A DNA stretch of 16,142 nucleotides from Rickettsiales bacterium (GCA_028282625.1 JANQHP010000153.1:1-16142), one strand, 5' to 3'. Shown: positions 1 to 7,519, numbered from the stretch's first letter. The notes: generated by a model from the letters alone, not told the origin. Numbers and translations: made by a program.

Positions 1-1681
1 TATCCCGCAAAGCCGCACTAAACTCTACACTCTCAATTCTCAACTCTTCCCCAATAATCGCCTCAATCTGCTCCAAAAACCATGGGTCCCACGCCGTGAC
101 GTCCTGCACCTGCGCCACGCTCCAGCCCTCGCGGAAGGCCTGGCCAATCAGCATAATGCGTTTGGGGCTCAGCTTGGAAAGCTCCGCCTTCAAATCGCGC
201 TCCGGTTTTTCGATGAAGCCATCCACCCCGGTTTCCAGCGAGCGCAGCGCCTTTTGCAAACTTTCAGCAAACGTGCCGCCAATGGCCATCACCTCACCCA
301 CCGATTTCATCGCGCTGGTGAGGACCGGTTCGGCCTGAGCAAATTTCTCGAAGGTAAAACGCGGAATTTTGGTCACCACATAATCAATCGTCGGCTCAAA
401 CGAGGCGGGCATGAAGGAGTTTTTTAATTGTCCCCCATCCTCGTCATACCGCGACTCGATCGCGGTATCCAGGGTAGTTTCATTTAATGGCCCCTGCTCC
501 GGCCTACTTGCCTCCGCAATGGGCGACCTGCCTTCGGCAGGGCTCAAGGCTGGCTCGCCTTCCCCATCCTCGTCATACCGCGACTGGACCGCGGTATCCA
601 GGCTGGATCCCGTGGTCGAGCCACGGGATGACAGAGCTACTTCTGAACCCTGCTTCCCCGCCACCACATCATTGGCCAGTTCATCCAAACTATAACCCAC
701 CGCCAGCTTGGCCGCGATTTTGGCAATCGGGAAGCCGGTCGCCTTGCTTGCCAGCGCGGAAGAGCGTGAAACGCGCGGGTTCATCTCAATCACCACCATG
801 CGCCCGTCTTTCGGGTTCACACCGAATTGCACGTTCGATCCACCGGTTTCCACGCCGATCTCGCGCAGCACCGCAATCGAAGCATCACGCATATTCTGAT
901 ATTCTTTATCCGTCAGCGTCAGCGCCGGCGCCACGGTGATCGAATCGCCAGTATGCACGCCCATCGGGTCCACATTTTCAATCGAACACACGATGATGCA
1001 ATTATCATGCTTGTCGCGCACCACCTCCATCTCATATTCTTTCCAACCCAGCAGCGACTCATCCATCAGCACCTGGTTGGTCGGCGAGGCGTCCAGCCCG
1101 GAGGCCACAATCTGGTCAAATTCGGCCTCCGTATTCGCAATGCCACCGCCCGTGCCCCCCAGCGTGAAGGAAGGGCGGATGATGGCCGGCAAGCCAATGC
1201 TCTGCAACGCCTCGCGCGCTTCTTGAAGCGAGGCAACCACGGCGTTGCGTGGCACTTCCAGCCCAATGGCCGCCATCGCGTCGTTAAAACGCTGGCGGTT
1301 TTCGGCCTTATCAATCGCATCCGGGCGCGCGCCGATCATCTCCACGCCGTAACGATCCAGCACGCCGTTTTCGTGTAGCGCCAGGCTGCAATTCAGCCCC
1401 GTTTGCCCGCCCATGGTGGGCAGTAGTGCATCCGGCCGCTCTTTGGCGATAATCTTTTCCACCATCTCCGGCGTGATCGGCTCCACATAGGTGGCATCGG
1501 CCAGGCCTGGGTCGGTCATGATGGTCGCCGGGTTGGAATTCACCAAAATCACGCGATAGCCTTCCTCCTTTAGCGCCTTACACGCCTGCGCACCGGAATA
1601 ATCAAACTCGCACGCCTGCCCGATGACAATCGGCCCCGCACCAATAATCAGAATGGAGGAGATGTCGGTACGTTTGGGCAT
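1..1681 (-). CDS. carB: Carbamoyl-phosphate synthase large subunit, 5' part, with in-frame repeat insertion
   Basis: CarB makes carbamoyl phosphate from bicarbonate, two ATP and the ammonia delivered by CarA, feeding pyrimidine and arginine synthesis in the cytoplasm. The protein begins [20 protein letters not shown] and keeps the family motifs [63 protein letters not shown] and [16 protein letters not shown]. About 560 of an expected 1,050-1,100 or more codons are present; the 3' end lies outside the window. The upstream membrane-protein gene stops only 2 bases before this ATG (TAAccATG) and no strong ribosome-binding site is seen, so translational coupling is likely. Residues about 344-423 are foreign to the family: a repeat-derived, fully open insertion between the ATP-grasp part (ending [11 protein letters not shown]) and PASFEPT. 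I read the frame codon by codon across the insertion and found no stop. Confidence 0.96.
   Translation of the reverse strand, partial: MPKRTDISSILIIGAGPIVIGQACEFDYSGAQACKALKEEGYRVILVNSNPATIMTDPGLADATYVEPITPEMVEKIIAKERPDALLPTMGGQTGLNCSLALHENGVLDRYGVEMIGARPDAIDKAENRQRFNDAMAAIGLEVPRNAVVASLQEAREALQSIGLPAIIRPSFTLGGTGGGIANTEAEFDQIVASGLDASPTNQVLMDESLLGWKEYEMEVVRDKHDNCIIVCSIENVDPMGVHTGDSITVAPALTLTDKEYQNMRDASIAVLREIGVETGGSNVQFGVNPKDGRMVVIEMNPRVSRSSALASKATGFPIAKIAAKLAVGYSLDELANDVVAGKQGSEVALSSRGSTTGSSLDTAVQSRYDEDGEGEPALSPAEGRSPIAEASRPEQGPLNETTLDTAIESRYDEDGGQLKNSFMPASFEPTIDYVVTKIPRFTFEKFAQAEPVLTSAMKSVGEVMAIGGTFAESLQKALRSLETGVDGFIEKPERDLKAELSKLSPKRIMLIGQAFREGWSVAQVQDVTAWDPWFLEQIEAIIGEELRIESVEFSAALRD
19..46. 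repeat. Degenerate heptamer repeat inside carB
   Basis: Four 7-base units on the plus strand (TAAACTC, TACACTC, TCAATTC, TCAACTC) run in tandem. They lie inside carB and are read as roughly ELRIESVEF on the coding strand, where the family normally has a variable helix after the WFLEQIE segment. Similar heptamer tracts occur between genes at 9911-9945 and, more loosely, at 13171-13212. The tract may be a small in-frame repeat insertion, but the flank is cut by the window edge. Confidence 0.5.
413..650. repeat. Mosaic palindromic repeat inserted in frame in carB
   Basis: About 240 bases encode some 80 residues absent from normal CarB. On the plus strand the order is: a single palindromic module (443-472, TACCGCGA stem), an AT-rich spacer, CCCCTGCTCCGG (491-502), a hairpin with stem CCTGCC and loop TTC (527-541), GGCTCAAGGCTGGCTCGCC, then the 61-base composite palindrome (572-632). 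On the coding strand it gives recurring peptides: [10 protein letters not shown] and [26 protein letters not shown], and [14 protein letters not shown]. Near-copies of all of these occur in carA. Exact edges are uncertain by about 10 bases. Confidence 0.88.
572..632. repeat. 61-base composite palindrome (GTCAT...ATGAC), carB copy
   Basis: Two adjoining hairpins form one element. The left half has GTCATACCGCG pairing with CGCGGTAT. The right half has ATCCCGTGG pairing with CCACGGGAT. The element starts GTCAT and ends ATGAC. A copy of the same length is at 3205-3265 in carA, with a few paired or loop changes; a version split by extra sequence is at 13074-13158. Known Rickettsia palindromic elements are comparable in kind, but I do not claim sequence identity with them. 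Confidence 0.85.
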
Positions 1682-1683
1682 GG

Positions 1684-2196
1684 TTACTCGCTGTAAAATA
1701 AATAATGTTGCAGTTCAAATAAGATGGGGTAGGCCATTGGGCCGCTGTGATGAAGTATTGTAAAACCAAGCATATAGATGAGCCAATGGTAGTAGACCCA
1801 CAGGCCAATGCCGATCACAAGCAAAAGAGTTGCTGTTGTAATAGCCGGAATTTTCCAGGTACTCTGGCTTGTTTTTGCTGTTCTGAGGCCACCCGCATAA
1901 CTCCAGATGATATAGACAATAGACACCCCCCAGAATAGCAGGAGGACGATCAGTTTTGCCATATCGGCCCAGAATTTCCTGATATTCTCAATAGAAAAAA
2001 GTTCACCGCTGTAGGGAAGGTCATGGGAATGGGTGCTCGTTAGTGCTATTAAGGCAAAGAACATGATAATATATAACAGATTACCGCCAATGCCCCACAG
2101 CCAGAAGGCCCGGCCCAGCGTTTCTTCCCCACGCCGAAACTTTCCGGCGGCCTGCCTCAACCGGCTTTTGGGTTTTTTGTCGGTGGCTTTTGGCAT
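1684..2196 (-). CDS. Small multi-pass membrane protein between csp and carB
   Basis: Unrecognised 170-residue protein. The N-terminus is strongly basic ([19 protein letters not shown], then [10 protein letters not shown]). Three hydrophobic segments follow at about residues 31-53 (with FWLWGIGGN), 82-101 ([17 protein letters not shown]) and 116-145, and the tail is aromatic (HYLFYSE). That suggests an inner-membrane protein with a cytoplasmic N-terminus. ATG at 2196 is preferred; a TTG one codon upstream is possible. The ribosome-binding site is weak. The stop is 2 bases before carB, so the two are probably co-translated, although nothing in the protein suggests a role in carbamoyl phosphate synthesis. 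Base composition is more AT-rich than its neighbours. Confidence 0.8.
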   Translation of the reverse strand: MPKATDKKPKSRLRQAAGKFRRGEETLGRAFWLWGIGGNLLYIIMFFALIALTSTHSHDLPYSGELFSIENIRKFWADMAKLIVLLLFWGVSIVYIIWSYAGGLRTAKTSQSTWKIPAITTATLLLVIGIGLWVYYHWLIYMLGFTILHHSGPMAYPILFELQHYLFYSE

Positions 2197-2214
2197 CAAT
2201 ATAAATTCTCTAGC

Positions 2215-2375
2215 GTGTCATCCCGTGGCCGAGGCTAGGAGGCCGAGGAGCACGGGATCTAGAAACAGGAAAAAGCAAGCAGACTTTTTCCGTCTGCACA
2301 CAAGGTTTACTAACCTTGTGTGCATGCTGGATTCCGCTACAATCCGGCCTGCTTGCCGGATTCACGGAATGACAC
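2215..2375. repeat. Intergenic palindromic repeat element
   Basis: The element fills the csp-membrane gene spacer. Its ends are inverted copies: GTGTCATCCCGTG at 2215 and CACGGAATGACAC at 2363-2375 (one mismatch). Inside are a short first palindrome (CCGTG...CACGG), a strong hairpin at 2296-2323 (12-base stem GCACACAAGGTT, loop TACT), and another at 2341-2362 (stem AATCCGGC, loop CTGCTT). The outer ends match the GTCAT...ATGAC family seen in carA and carB. No T-run follows the hairpins on the minus strand, so they are not clear terminators, though they may affect the csp-carB transcript. Confidence 0.75.
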
Positions 2376-2402
2376 ATAACGGAGCAGCCTGCTTGCATTA
2401 TA

Positions 2403-2615
2403 TTACGCCGCGTCTTCTTCTTTCAAATTGGCAGCGGCCATTTTGCCTCGATTTTCCACCAATTCGTAAGAAATGCGCTGGTTTTCATCCAAGCCTTGCA
2501 GGCCGGCTTCTTGTACTGCGCTAATATGCACAAATACGTCGTCGCCGCCTTCGTCGGGTTGAATGAAACCAAATCCTTTGGTGGGGTTAAACCACTTTAC
2601 GGTTCCTGTTGCCAT
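2403..2615 (-). CDS. Cold-shock domain protein
   Basis: A 70-residue single cold-shock domain, the usual length for CspA-type RNA/ssDNA-binding proteins that act as RNA chaperones. It begins [18 protein letters not shown] and shows both RNA-binding motifs, KGFGFI (RNP1) and VFVHISAV (RNP2), with the acidic DEGGDDVF between them. ATG at 2615 is chosen because it starts the domain exactly and has AAGGAAC a few bases upstream; a longer in-frame reading from 2684 would add a non-family N-terminus. The first 29 bases, including the start codon, overlap the 3' end of carA in another frame, so carA and this gene share a transcript unless an internal promoter exists in carA. A csp within a carA-carB cluster is unusual. 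Confidence 0.95.
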   Translation of the reverse strand: MATGTVKWFNPTKGFGFIQPDEGGDDVFVHISAVQEAGLQGLDENQRISYELVENRGKMAAANLKEEDAA

Positions 2616-4494
2616 TGTCTTGTTCCTTTTGTTGGTGCATCGCCAGGGTATTAAAAAATTGTTCAAACAGATAAAAACTGTCACGCGGGCCAGGCGATGC
2701 CTCGGGATGACCCTGAACGGAAAAGACAGGGCATCCCTTTAATTGGATGCCCTGTATGGTACCATCAAACAGTGAGCGGTGCGTGACCTCCACATTTGAG
2801 GGTAATGCTGTATCACTGACCACAAAGCCGTGATTTTGACTGGTAATTTCCACCTTGCCGGTGCGCAGATCCTGCACGGGATGGTTCGCGCCGCGATGCC
2901 CTTGATGCATCTTTTCGGTACCGCAGCCAAGCGCGCGCGCCAACAGCTGATGCCCCATGCAAATGCCGAAAATGGGTATAAATCGCCCCTGCTCCGGACT
3001 TTCTGTCACTCGCTCTGCGGTTCCCGCAACCGCTCGTGAAGTACTGTTCTCATCATACCGCGACTTGATCGCGGTATCCAGAGAGGCTTGCTCTTTATTT
3101 GAACGTCCCTGCGAATGTTTACTAACATTCGCAATAGACTGCTCGCTCCGCTCGCGCTCAGGGCTGGCGGGGTTTCCTAACCCCGCTTCGTGTTCCTCAT
3201 ACCCGTCATACCGCGACTTGATCGCGGTATCCAGACTGGATCCCGTGGTCAAGCCACGGGATGACGTAGCTAAGGTGCCACTTGCCTCCAGCAACGCCTG
3301 AATCACCGGAAGCGCGTAGCGCGCCGTGGCTTCCGGGTCGCCCGGGCCGTTGGAAAGGAAAATGCCATCGGGGTTCAAACCCAACACATCCGAAGCAGAG
3401 GCCGCTGCCGGAAGCACCGTGACCCTGCATCCCACCTCGGTCAGGCAGCGCAGAATGTTGTGCTTGATGCCGAAATCCAGCGCCACGATGTGGGGGGAGG
3501 AGGGTGCTGCGGTGATACACCCCCCACCTAGCCTCCCCCCCTCAAGGGGGGAGGAAATAGAAGCAGCGCTCCCATCACTCCCTCCCCCTTCAGGGGGGAG
3601 GGTTGGGGTGGGGGTGACATCTTTTATAGAATGCCCCTGCTCCGGCCTTCTTGCCTCCGCAATGGGCGAGCGGTCTCCGACCGGGCTCAAGGCTGGCTCG
3701 CCTCCTTGTTCGCTTTCTTGTCCGCCATTCCCGTCATACCGCGACTGGATCGCGGTATCCAGCGCAGCTTTATTTACATGTCCCCCGCTCGGATTACTAT
3801 CCTCGCGATAGGACAGCGCTTCCGCGCGCTCAGGGCTGGCGGGGTTTCCTAACCCCGCTTCTTGTTCCTTATATCCGCCGTTCCACCTCCACGTGCCTTC
3901 CATGCCCCAATCATGCGGCTCTTTACACGTCACAGCTTGGGCCAGCTCCATCCCTTTTAGCGAAGGGTGCTCCGCCAGTTTTTGCTGCATCTCATCCAGA
4001 TATTCTTCGGTGATGCCCACCTCCGGCTCATAAAGAATCAGCGCATTTTGCGCCCCACGGGTGCGAATATGGCGGGTCAGCGCACGTGTATCCACCCCGG
4101 CAATGCCGGTCACATTTTGCTGCTTCAGCCAATCCTCCAGCGCGGTATCGCTGCGATAATTGCTGGGCGCGGTGGGCAGGCAGCGCGTAATCATCCCGCG
4201 CGCGGCCGGTTTTTTCGCCTCATGATCCTGCGCGTTTGCCCCCACATTGCCGATATGCGGAAAGGTGAAGGTAATTAACTGCCCGGCGTAAGAAGGGTCG
4301 GTCAAAATTTCCTGATAGCCCGTCATGGAAGTGTTAAAGCACAATTCGCCGATCGCCGGACCGGTAGCGCCAAAGCCTTGGCCAGGAAAAAGCGACCCAT
4401 CTGTGAGCAATAAAAACGCCTGCTGCTGCGGCCACCGGCGACCCTCATCCGAAATATTCGGTTGGCCCGAAATATTCGGTTGGCTTCTCTGCAT
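2587..4494 (-). CDS. carA: Carbamoyl-phosphate synthase small (glutaminase) subunit with two in-frame repeat insertions
   Basis: CarA hydrolyses glutamine and passes ammonia to CarB. The N-terminal domain is clear ([54 protein letters not shown]) and so is the class I glutamine amidotransferase domain: [26 protein letters not shown], catalytic Cys512 in [11 protein letters not shown], and His596/Glu598 in [12 protein letters not shown]. The product is 635 residues, against about 380-390 for the family. The excess is two inserts, about residues 208-332 (interdomain linker) and 404-503 (just before IPIFGIC), both repeat-derived and free of stops. The C-terminus reads through the csp start region and adds about 14 unusual residues. 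ATG 4494 is the only reasonable start and has GAGGGT directly upstream. The active site is complete, so the protein may still work; whether the inserts are tolerated or removed is unknown. Confidence 0.95.
   Translation of the reverse strand: MQRSQPNISGQPNISDEGRRWPQQQAFLLLTDGSLFPGQGFGATGPAIGELCFNTSMTGYQEILTDPSYAGQLITFTFPHIGNVGANAQDHEAKKPAARGMITRCLPTAPSNYRSDTALEDWLKQQNVTGIAGVDTRALTRHIRTRGAQNALILYEPEVGITEEYLDEMQQKLAEHPSLKGMELAQAVTCKEPHDWGMEGTWRWNGGYKEQEAGLGNPASPERAEALSYREDSNPSGGHVNKAALDTAIQSRYDGNGGQESEQGGEPALSPVGDRSPIAEARRPEQGHSIKDVTPTPTLPPEGGGSDGSAASISSPLEGGRLGGGCITAAPSSPHIVALDFGIKHNILRCLTEVGCRVTVLPAAASASDVLGLNPDGIFLSNGPGDPEATARYALPVIQALLEASGTLATSSRGLTTGSSLDTAIKSRYDGYEEHEAGLGNPASPERERSEQSIANVSKHSQGRSNKEQASLDTAIKSRYDENSTSRAVAGTAERVTESPEQGRFIPIFGICMGHQLLARALGCGTEKMHQGHRGANHPVQDLRTGKVEITSQNHGFVVSDTALPSNVEVTHRSLFDGTIQGIQLKGCPVFSVQGHPEASPGPRDSFYLFEQFFNTLAMHQQKEQDNGNRNRKVV
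2985..3285. repeat. Mosaic repeat insertion 2 in carA
   Basis: About 300 bases between the codons for VIQALLEA and IPIFGIC. Plus-strand order: CCCCTGCTCCGG (2986-2997); hairpin GCGGTT/AACCGC (3017-3033); single palindrome (3052-3081); hairpin with 9-base stem GCGAATGTT and loop TACT (3111-3132); CTCAGGGCTGGC; hairpin GCGGGGTT/AACCCCGC (3167-3186); 61-base composite palindrome (3205-3265). Coding-strand peptides include [10 protein letters not shown] twice and [12 protein letters not shown]. The frame is open throughout. Confidence 0.88.
3205..3265. repeat. 61-base composite palindrome (GTCAT...ATGAC), carA copy
   Basis: Same length and architecture as the carB copy at 572-632: GTCATACCGCGA with loop CTTGA and TCGCGGTAT, then TGGATCCCGTGG and CCACGGGATGAC. 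It differs from the carB copy mainly in loop bases, as expected if the pairing is what is conserved. Confidence 0.85.
3500..3872. repeat. Mosaic repeat insertion 1 in carA
   Basis: About 370 bases in the linker between the two CarA domains. Plus-strand order: two GA/CT-rich repeats in inverted orientation (about 3518-3554 and 3577-3620); CCCCTGCTCCGG (3634-3645) with hairpin CGGTC/GACCG (3671-3683); single palindrome (3733-3762); a second cassette with hairpin CTATC/GATAG (3797-3811); CTCAGGGCTGGC; hairpin GCGGGGTT/AACCCCGC (3839-3858). Encoded peptides include [49 protein letters not shown] and [12 protein letters not shown]. No stop codon occurs in the carA frame. Confidence 0.88.
4449..4484. 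repeat. Perfect 18-base tandem duplication at the carA start
   Basis: CCGAAATATTCGGTTGGC occurs twice head to tail. Each unit contains the short palindrome CGAA-ATA-TTCG. It is read in carA as [12 protein letters not shown], right after the start codon, and precedes the first family-like residues, so it is probably a dispensable N-terminal leader or part of the translation-initiation region. Confidence 0.85.
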
Positions 4495-4518
4495 ACCCTC
4501 ATCCCTAGAATTTGCGTT

Positions 4519-4547
4519 AAACTATGGAAGCATACGGTTTTTGTCAA
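4519..4547 (-). promoter_or_regulatory. Candidate sigma-70 promoter of carA
   Basis: On the minus strand TTGACA (4542-4547) is followed after exactly 17 bases by TAGTTT (4519-4524), with the carA ATG about 25 bases further on. The -35 box is consensus and the -10 is weak. No arginine or pyrimidine operator could be recognised. Confidence 0.5.
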
Positions 4548-4600
4548 CGGATTTTGTCAGGCACCGGCCTCTTCACCCCGCCCCTTCGCACACGAAAAAG

Positions 4601-4629
4601 CTGACAAGCCTCCTCGCAGGTTTTATAAG
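4601..4629 (+). promoter_or_regulatory. Candidate promoter of the tRNA-Arg gene
   Basis: CTGACA (4601-4606), 17 bases, then TATAAG (4624-4629). Transcription would start around 4636, about 15 bases before the tRNA. Both boxes and the spacing fit a strong housekeeping promoter. Confidence 0.6.
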
Positions 4630-4650
4630 GCTTTTCTACGCGTGATCCAT

Positions 4651-4799
<149 letters not shown>

Positions 4800-4855
4800 G
4801 ACGTTCGACGCCGAGGCCAACAGGCCGAGACGCCATGATGCCCTTTAGGGCGAAG

Positions 4856-4876
4856 GAATCCTCTCGGGGACGCCAT
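4856..4876 (+). repeat. Direct duplicate of the tRNA-Arg 3' end (att-like)
   Basis: Twenty-one bases, GAATCCTCTCGGGGACGCCA plus one T, are identical to 4708-4728 at a distance of 148 bases. A 3'-terminal tRNA repeat is what integration of an element at a tRNA leaves behind. The 127-base interval holds no gene, only further palindromes (CGAACGACGTTCG, GGCC-AACA-GGCC, GCCC-TTTA-GGGC) and another GACGCCATGATG copy at 4829-4840. It could be an att remnant or a local palindromic element that captured tRNA sequence. Confidence 0.65.
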
Positions 4877-4930
4877 GATGTGGGCCATACGCTTGGAGGC
4901 AGATGGGCTGCATCAAGGCTACCAGGCCGA

Positions 4931-7519
4931 TCAGCTCGCCTTTTTGCGCTTCTTCGCGGGCTTCTTTTTGGTGCCCGAAGCCGCTTTGGCGTCCAACAAG
5001 GCTGCCGCCTCTTCTAGGGTAAAAGCCTCCATATCCGCGTTTTTGGGCAAGGAAGCATTGGTTTTCTCATGCTTGACATAAGGCCCGTAGCGGCCTTCAA
5101 ACAGCGCGATCTCCTTGCCAGTTTCCGGGTGTTTGCCCAGCACTTTCAGCGGCTCCACCTTGCCACGCTTGGGAGCGGGCGCTTCGGCAATCAACGTCAC
5201 CGCACGGTTCAAGCCAATTTCGGTCACGCCAAGCCCTTCGGCCTCTTCCCCTTTCAGGTTAATATAGCGCCCCTGATAGCGTAGATAAGGCCCATAGCGC
5301 CCAATCCCCGCCTCAATCTTGTCGCCCGTTTCCGGGTGCGGACCCACCTCGCGCGGCAAGGCCAGCAGCGCCAAGGCCTGTATCAGTTCGATCGTTTCAA
5401 GCGGCACTCCTTTGGGCAGGGAAACACGCGGCGGCTTCGCCTTTTTCGTGCCCTCCCCACGCTGCACATACCAGCCATAAGGCCCCTTGCGCACCGTCAC
5501 CTCTTCACCCGTTTCCGGGTCCTGCCCAAGCAGGCGAGGGCCGGTATCTTCCGCAGATGCCTCCTCGGCGCCGCCCTCACTGGCACGCCCTTCCAGCTTC
5601 ACCGTGTGCTTGCATTCCGGGTAGCGCGAGCAGCCGATAAACGCGCCGAACTTGCCAAGCTTCAGGCTCAGCCTGCCCTCATGGCAGGCCGGGCAGGTGC
5701 GTCGCTCTTCCAGCGTTCCCTCACCAGGAAAGAGGAAATGATCCAAACTTTGATTCAGCGAGGAGATCACCTGCTTGAGCTCGTGCTCCTTCACCTCGGC
5801 GATTTTGGCAGAAAACGGCTCCCAGAACACTTTCAGCGCTTCCTTCCAGAACAGCTCGCCGCGCGCAATCTCATCCAACTCATCTTCCAGATGCGCGGTA
5901 AAGTCATATTCCACGTAACGCGGGAAAAAATTGACCAAAAAAGCGGTCACCAGCCGTCCCCGTGTATGCGGGATAAAGCGCTTCTTCTCCAGCTCCACAT
6001 AGTCACGCTCCTGCAGCACCGAAAGAATCGACGCATAGGTCGAAGGCCGCCCAATGCCAAGCTCCTCCAGCTTCTTGACCAGGCTTGCTTCGCTGTAACG
6101 TGGCGGTGGCTGGGTAAAATGCTGCTTGGCTTCCGGGTTTGCCTGGTCCTTTTCGGCCGGCAACAAGGTCGCCTCTTCCCCTTCGGTTAAGGCCGGCAAA
6201 CGATGCTCGCCCTCTTCTTCCTCGTCGTCTTTATCCTCATGGTAGAGGCGATAAAATCCATCAAATTTCACCGTACTGCCATGCGCTTGCAGCTGCGCCT
6301 TCTGATCCGCTGCTGTCAGCTCCACCGCTAACTGATCCAAAATTTGCGGGTTCATTTGGCTTGCCACCGTGCGCTGCCAAATCAGGCGATAGAGCTTATA
6401 TTGCTCCTCGTTTAACGCGCGCCGCAAATGGTCTGGCTGGCGCATGATGCCGGTCGGGCGAATCGCCTCATGCGCTTCCTGCGCGTTTTTGGCTTTCGAG
6501 GCATAAAATCGTGGCTTTTCAGGCACATACTCTGCGCCATATTCCTTCTCAATCACCTGACGCGCCTCCGTCAGCGCTTCACCGGCCAGCGCCACGCTAT
6601 CGGTCCGCATATAGGTGATCAGCCCTGTGGCCTCCCCGCCAAGCGGCACCCCTTCATAAAGCTTTTGTGCCACCTGCATCGTATGTTTCGCGGTCCAGCC
6701 GAGCTTACGCGCGGCCTCCTGCTGCAGGGTCGAGGTGGTAAAAGGCGGCTGCGGATTGCGCTTGGTCTGTTTGGGTTTTAGCGAGGTAATGCGGTAAGGC
6801 TGCCCACCAACCGTAGCCGCCGCCTCCAAGGCCTGTGCCTCATTGGCCAGCGCGTATTTATCCAGCTTTTTGCCCTCTAAATGCGTCAGCCGCGCTGAAA
6901 AAGCGCCCTTCGCGGTCTGCAAACGCGCGGTAATGCTCCAATATTCCCTGGCGGTAAAGGCCTCAATTTCCTCCTCGCGCTCGCACACCAACCGGAGTGC
7001 GACCGACTGCACCCGCCCGGCTGAGCGGCTGCCTGGCAGCTTGCGCCACAGCAAGGGCGAGAGCGAAAACCCTACCAGATAGTCCAGCGCGCGCCTGGCC
7101 TGCTGGGCGTTGACCAAATCCATATCCAACTCGCGCGGGTTGGCCATCGCCTCCAGCACGGCCTTCTTGGTGATGGAATGAAACACCACCCGCTTCACCT
7201 GCAGGTCCTTGGGCAGCGCCTTTTTGGCTGCCAGCGCCTCCAGCACGTGCCAGGCAATCGCCTCACCTTCACGGTCCGGGTCACTGGCCAGCACCAGGCT
7301 GGTGGCCTTTTTGGTCGCGTTCGCAATCGCCTGGATATGCTTCTTCGACCCATCGGAAACCTCATAATGCATCGCAAAATCCTGCTCCGGCTCCACCGAC
7401 CCATCTTTGGAAGGCAGGTCCCGAATATGGCCAAACGAGGCCAGCACCTGGTAGTCCTTTCCCAGGTAGGATTGCAGCGTTTTTGACTTGGCCGGGCTTT
7501 CGACCACCACCACATGCAT
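4931..7519 (-). CDS. topA: DNA topoisomerase I (type IA)
   Basis: TopA relaxes negatively supercoiled DNA by cutting one strand through a tyrosine-phosphate bond. The 862-residue protein starts with the TOPRIM domain: VVVVESPAKSKT with Glu7, and DPDREGEAIAWH with Asp80, Asp82 and Glu84. The core follows, with GSRSAGRVQSVALRLV, the active-site tyrosine in GLITYMRTDS at about residue 300, and GIGRPSTYASI. A C4 zinc ribbon comes next (CPAC ... GCSRYPEC). Three or four C-terminal topo repeats (GPYGWYVQRG, GRYGPYLRYQG, GRYGPYVKHE) and a lysine-rich end (KKKPAKKRKKAS) follow. ATG 7519 begins the TOPRIM strand exactly and has AAGGA upstream. Length and order are normal for alphaproteobacteria. It stands alone: no dprA is adjacent, and the tRNA downstream is convergent. 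Confidence 0.97.
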   Translation of the reverse strand: MHVVVVESPAKSKTLQSYLGKDYQVLASFGHIRDLPSKDGSVEPEQDFAMHYEVSDGSKKHIQAIANATKKATSLVLASDPDREGEAIAWHVLEALAAKKALPKDLQVKRVVFHSITKKAVLEAMANPRELDMDLVNAQQARRALDYLVGFSLSPLLWRKLPGSRSAGRVQSVALRLVCEREEEIEAFTAREYWSITARLQTAKGAFSARLTHLEGKKLDKYALANEAQALEAAATVGGQPYRITSLKPKQTKRNPQPPFTTSTLQQEAARKLGWTAKHTMQVAQKLYEGVPLGGEATGLITYMRTDSVALAGEALTEARQVIEKEYGAEYVPEKPRFYASKAKNAQEAHEAIRPTGIMRQPDHLRRALNEEQYKLYRLIWQRTVASQMNPQILDQLAVELTAADQKAQLQAHGSTVKFDGFYRLYHEDKDDEEEEGEHRLPALTEGEEATLLPAEKDQANPEAKQHFTQPPPRYSEASLVKKLEELGIGRPSTYASILSVLQERDYVELEKKRFIPHTRGRLVTAFLVNFFPRYVEYDFTAHLEDELDEIARGELFWKEALKVFWEPFSAKIAEVKEHELKQVISSLNQSLDHFLFPGEGTLEERRTCPACHEGRLSLKLGKFGAFIGCSRYPECKHTVKLEGRASEGGAEEASAEDTGPRLLGQDPETGEEVTVRKGPYGWYVQRGEGTKKAKPPRVSLPKGVPLETIELIQALALLALPREVGPHPETGDKIEAGIGRYGPYLRYQGRYINLKGEEAEGLGVTEIGLNRAVTLIAEAPAPKRGKVEPLKVLGKHPETGKEIALFEGRYGPYVKHEKTNASLPKNADMEAFTLEEAAALLDAKAASGTKKKPAKKRKKAS

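Noticed and set aside
827..1378. Open frame of 183 codons on the plus strand
   Set aside because: Antisense to carB, whose family motifs are unmistakable over the same bases.
2296..2323. Rho-independent terminator after csp
   Set aside because: The hairpin is strong, but no T-run follows on the minus strand; it is better described as part of the repeat element.
2985..3872. Intein or self-splicing intron in carA
   Set aside because: The inserts are short mosaics of repeats, lack intein splice-site residues (N-terminal Cys/Ser with a C-terminal His-Asn) and keep an open frame with no intron-like core.
2985..3872. CRISPR array suggested by repeated blocks in carA
   Set aside because: Spacing is irregular, repeats are palindromic mosaics in a coding frame, and there are no uniform spacers or cas genes.
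5336..6190. Open frame of 284 codons on the plus strand
   Set aside because: It lies entirely antisense to the zinc-ribbon and C-terminal part of topA, has no family features, and its arginine-rich make-up is the expected shadow of topA codons.
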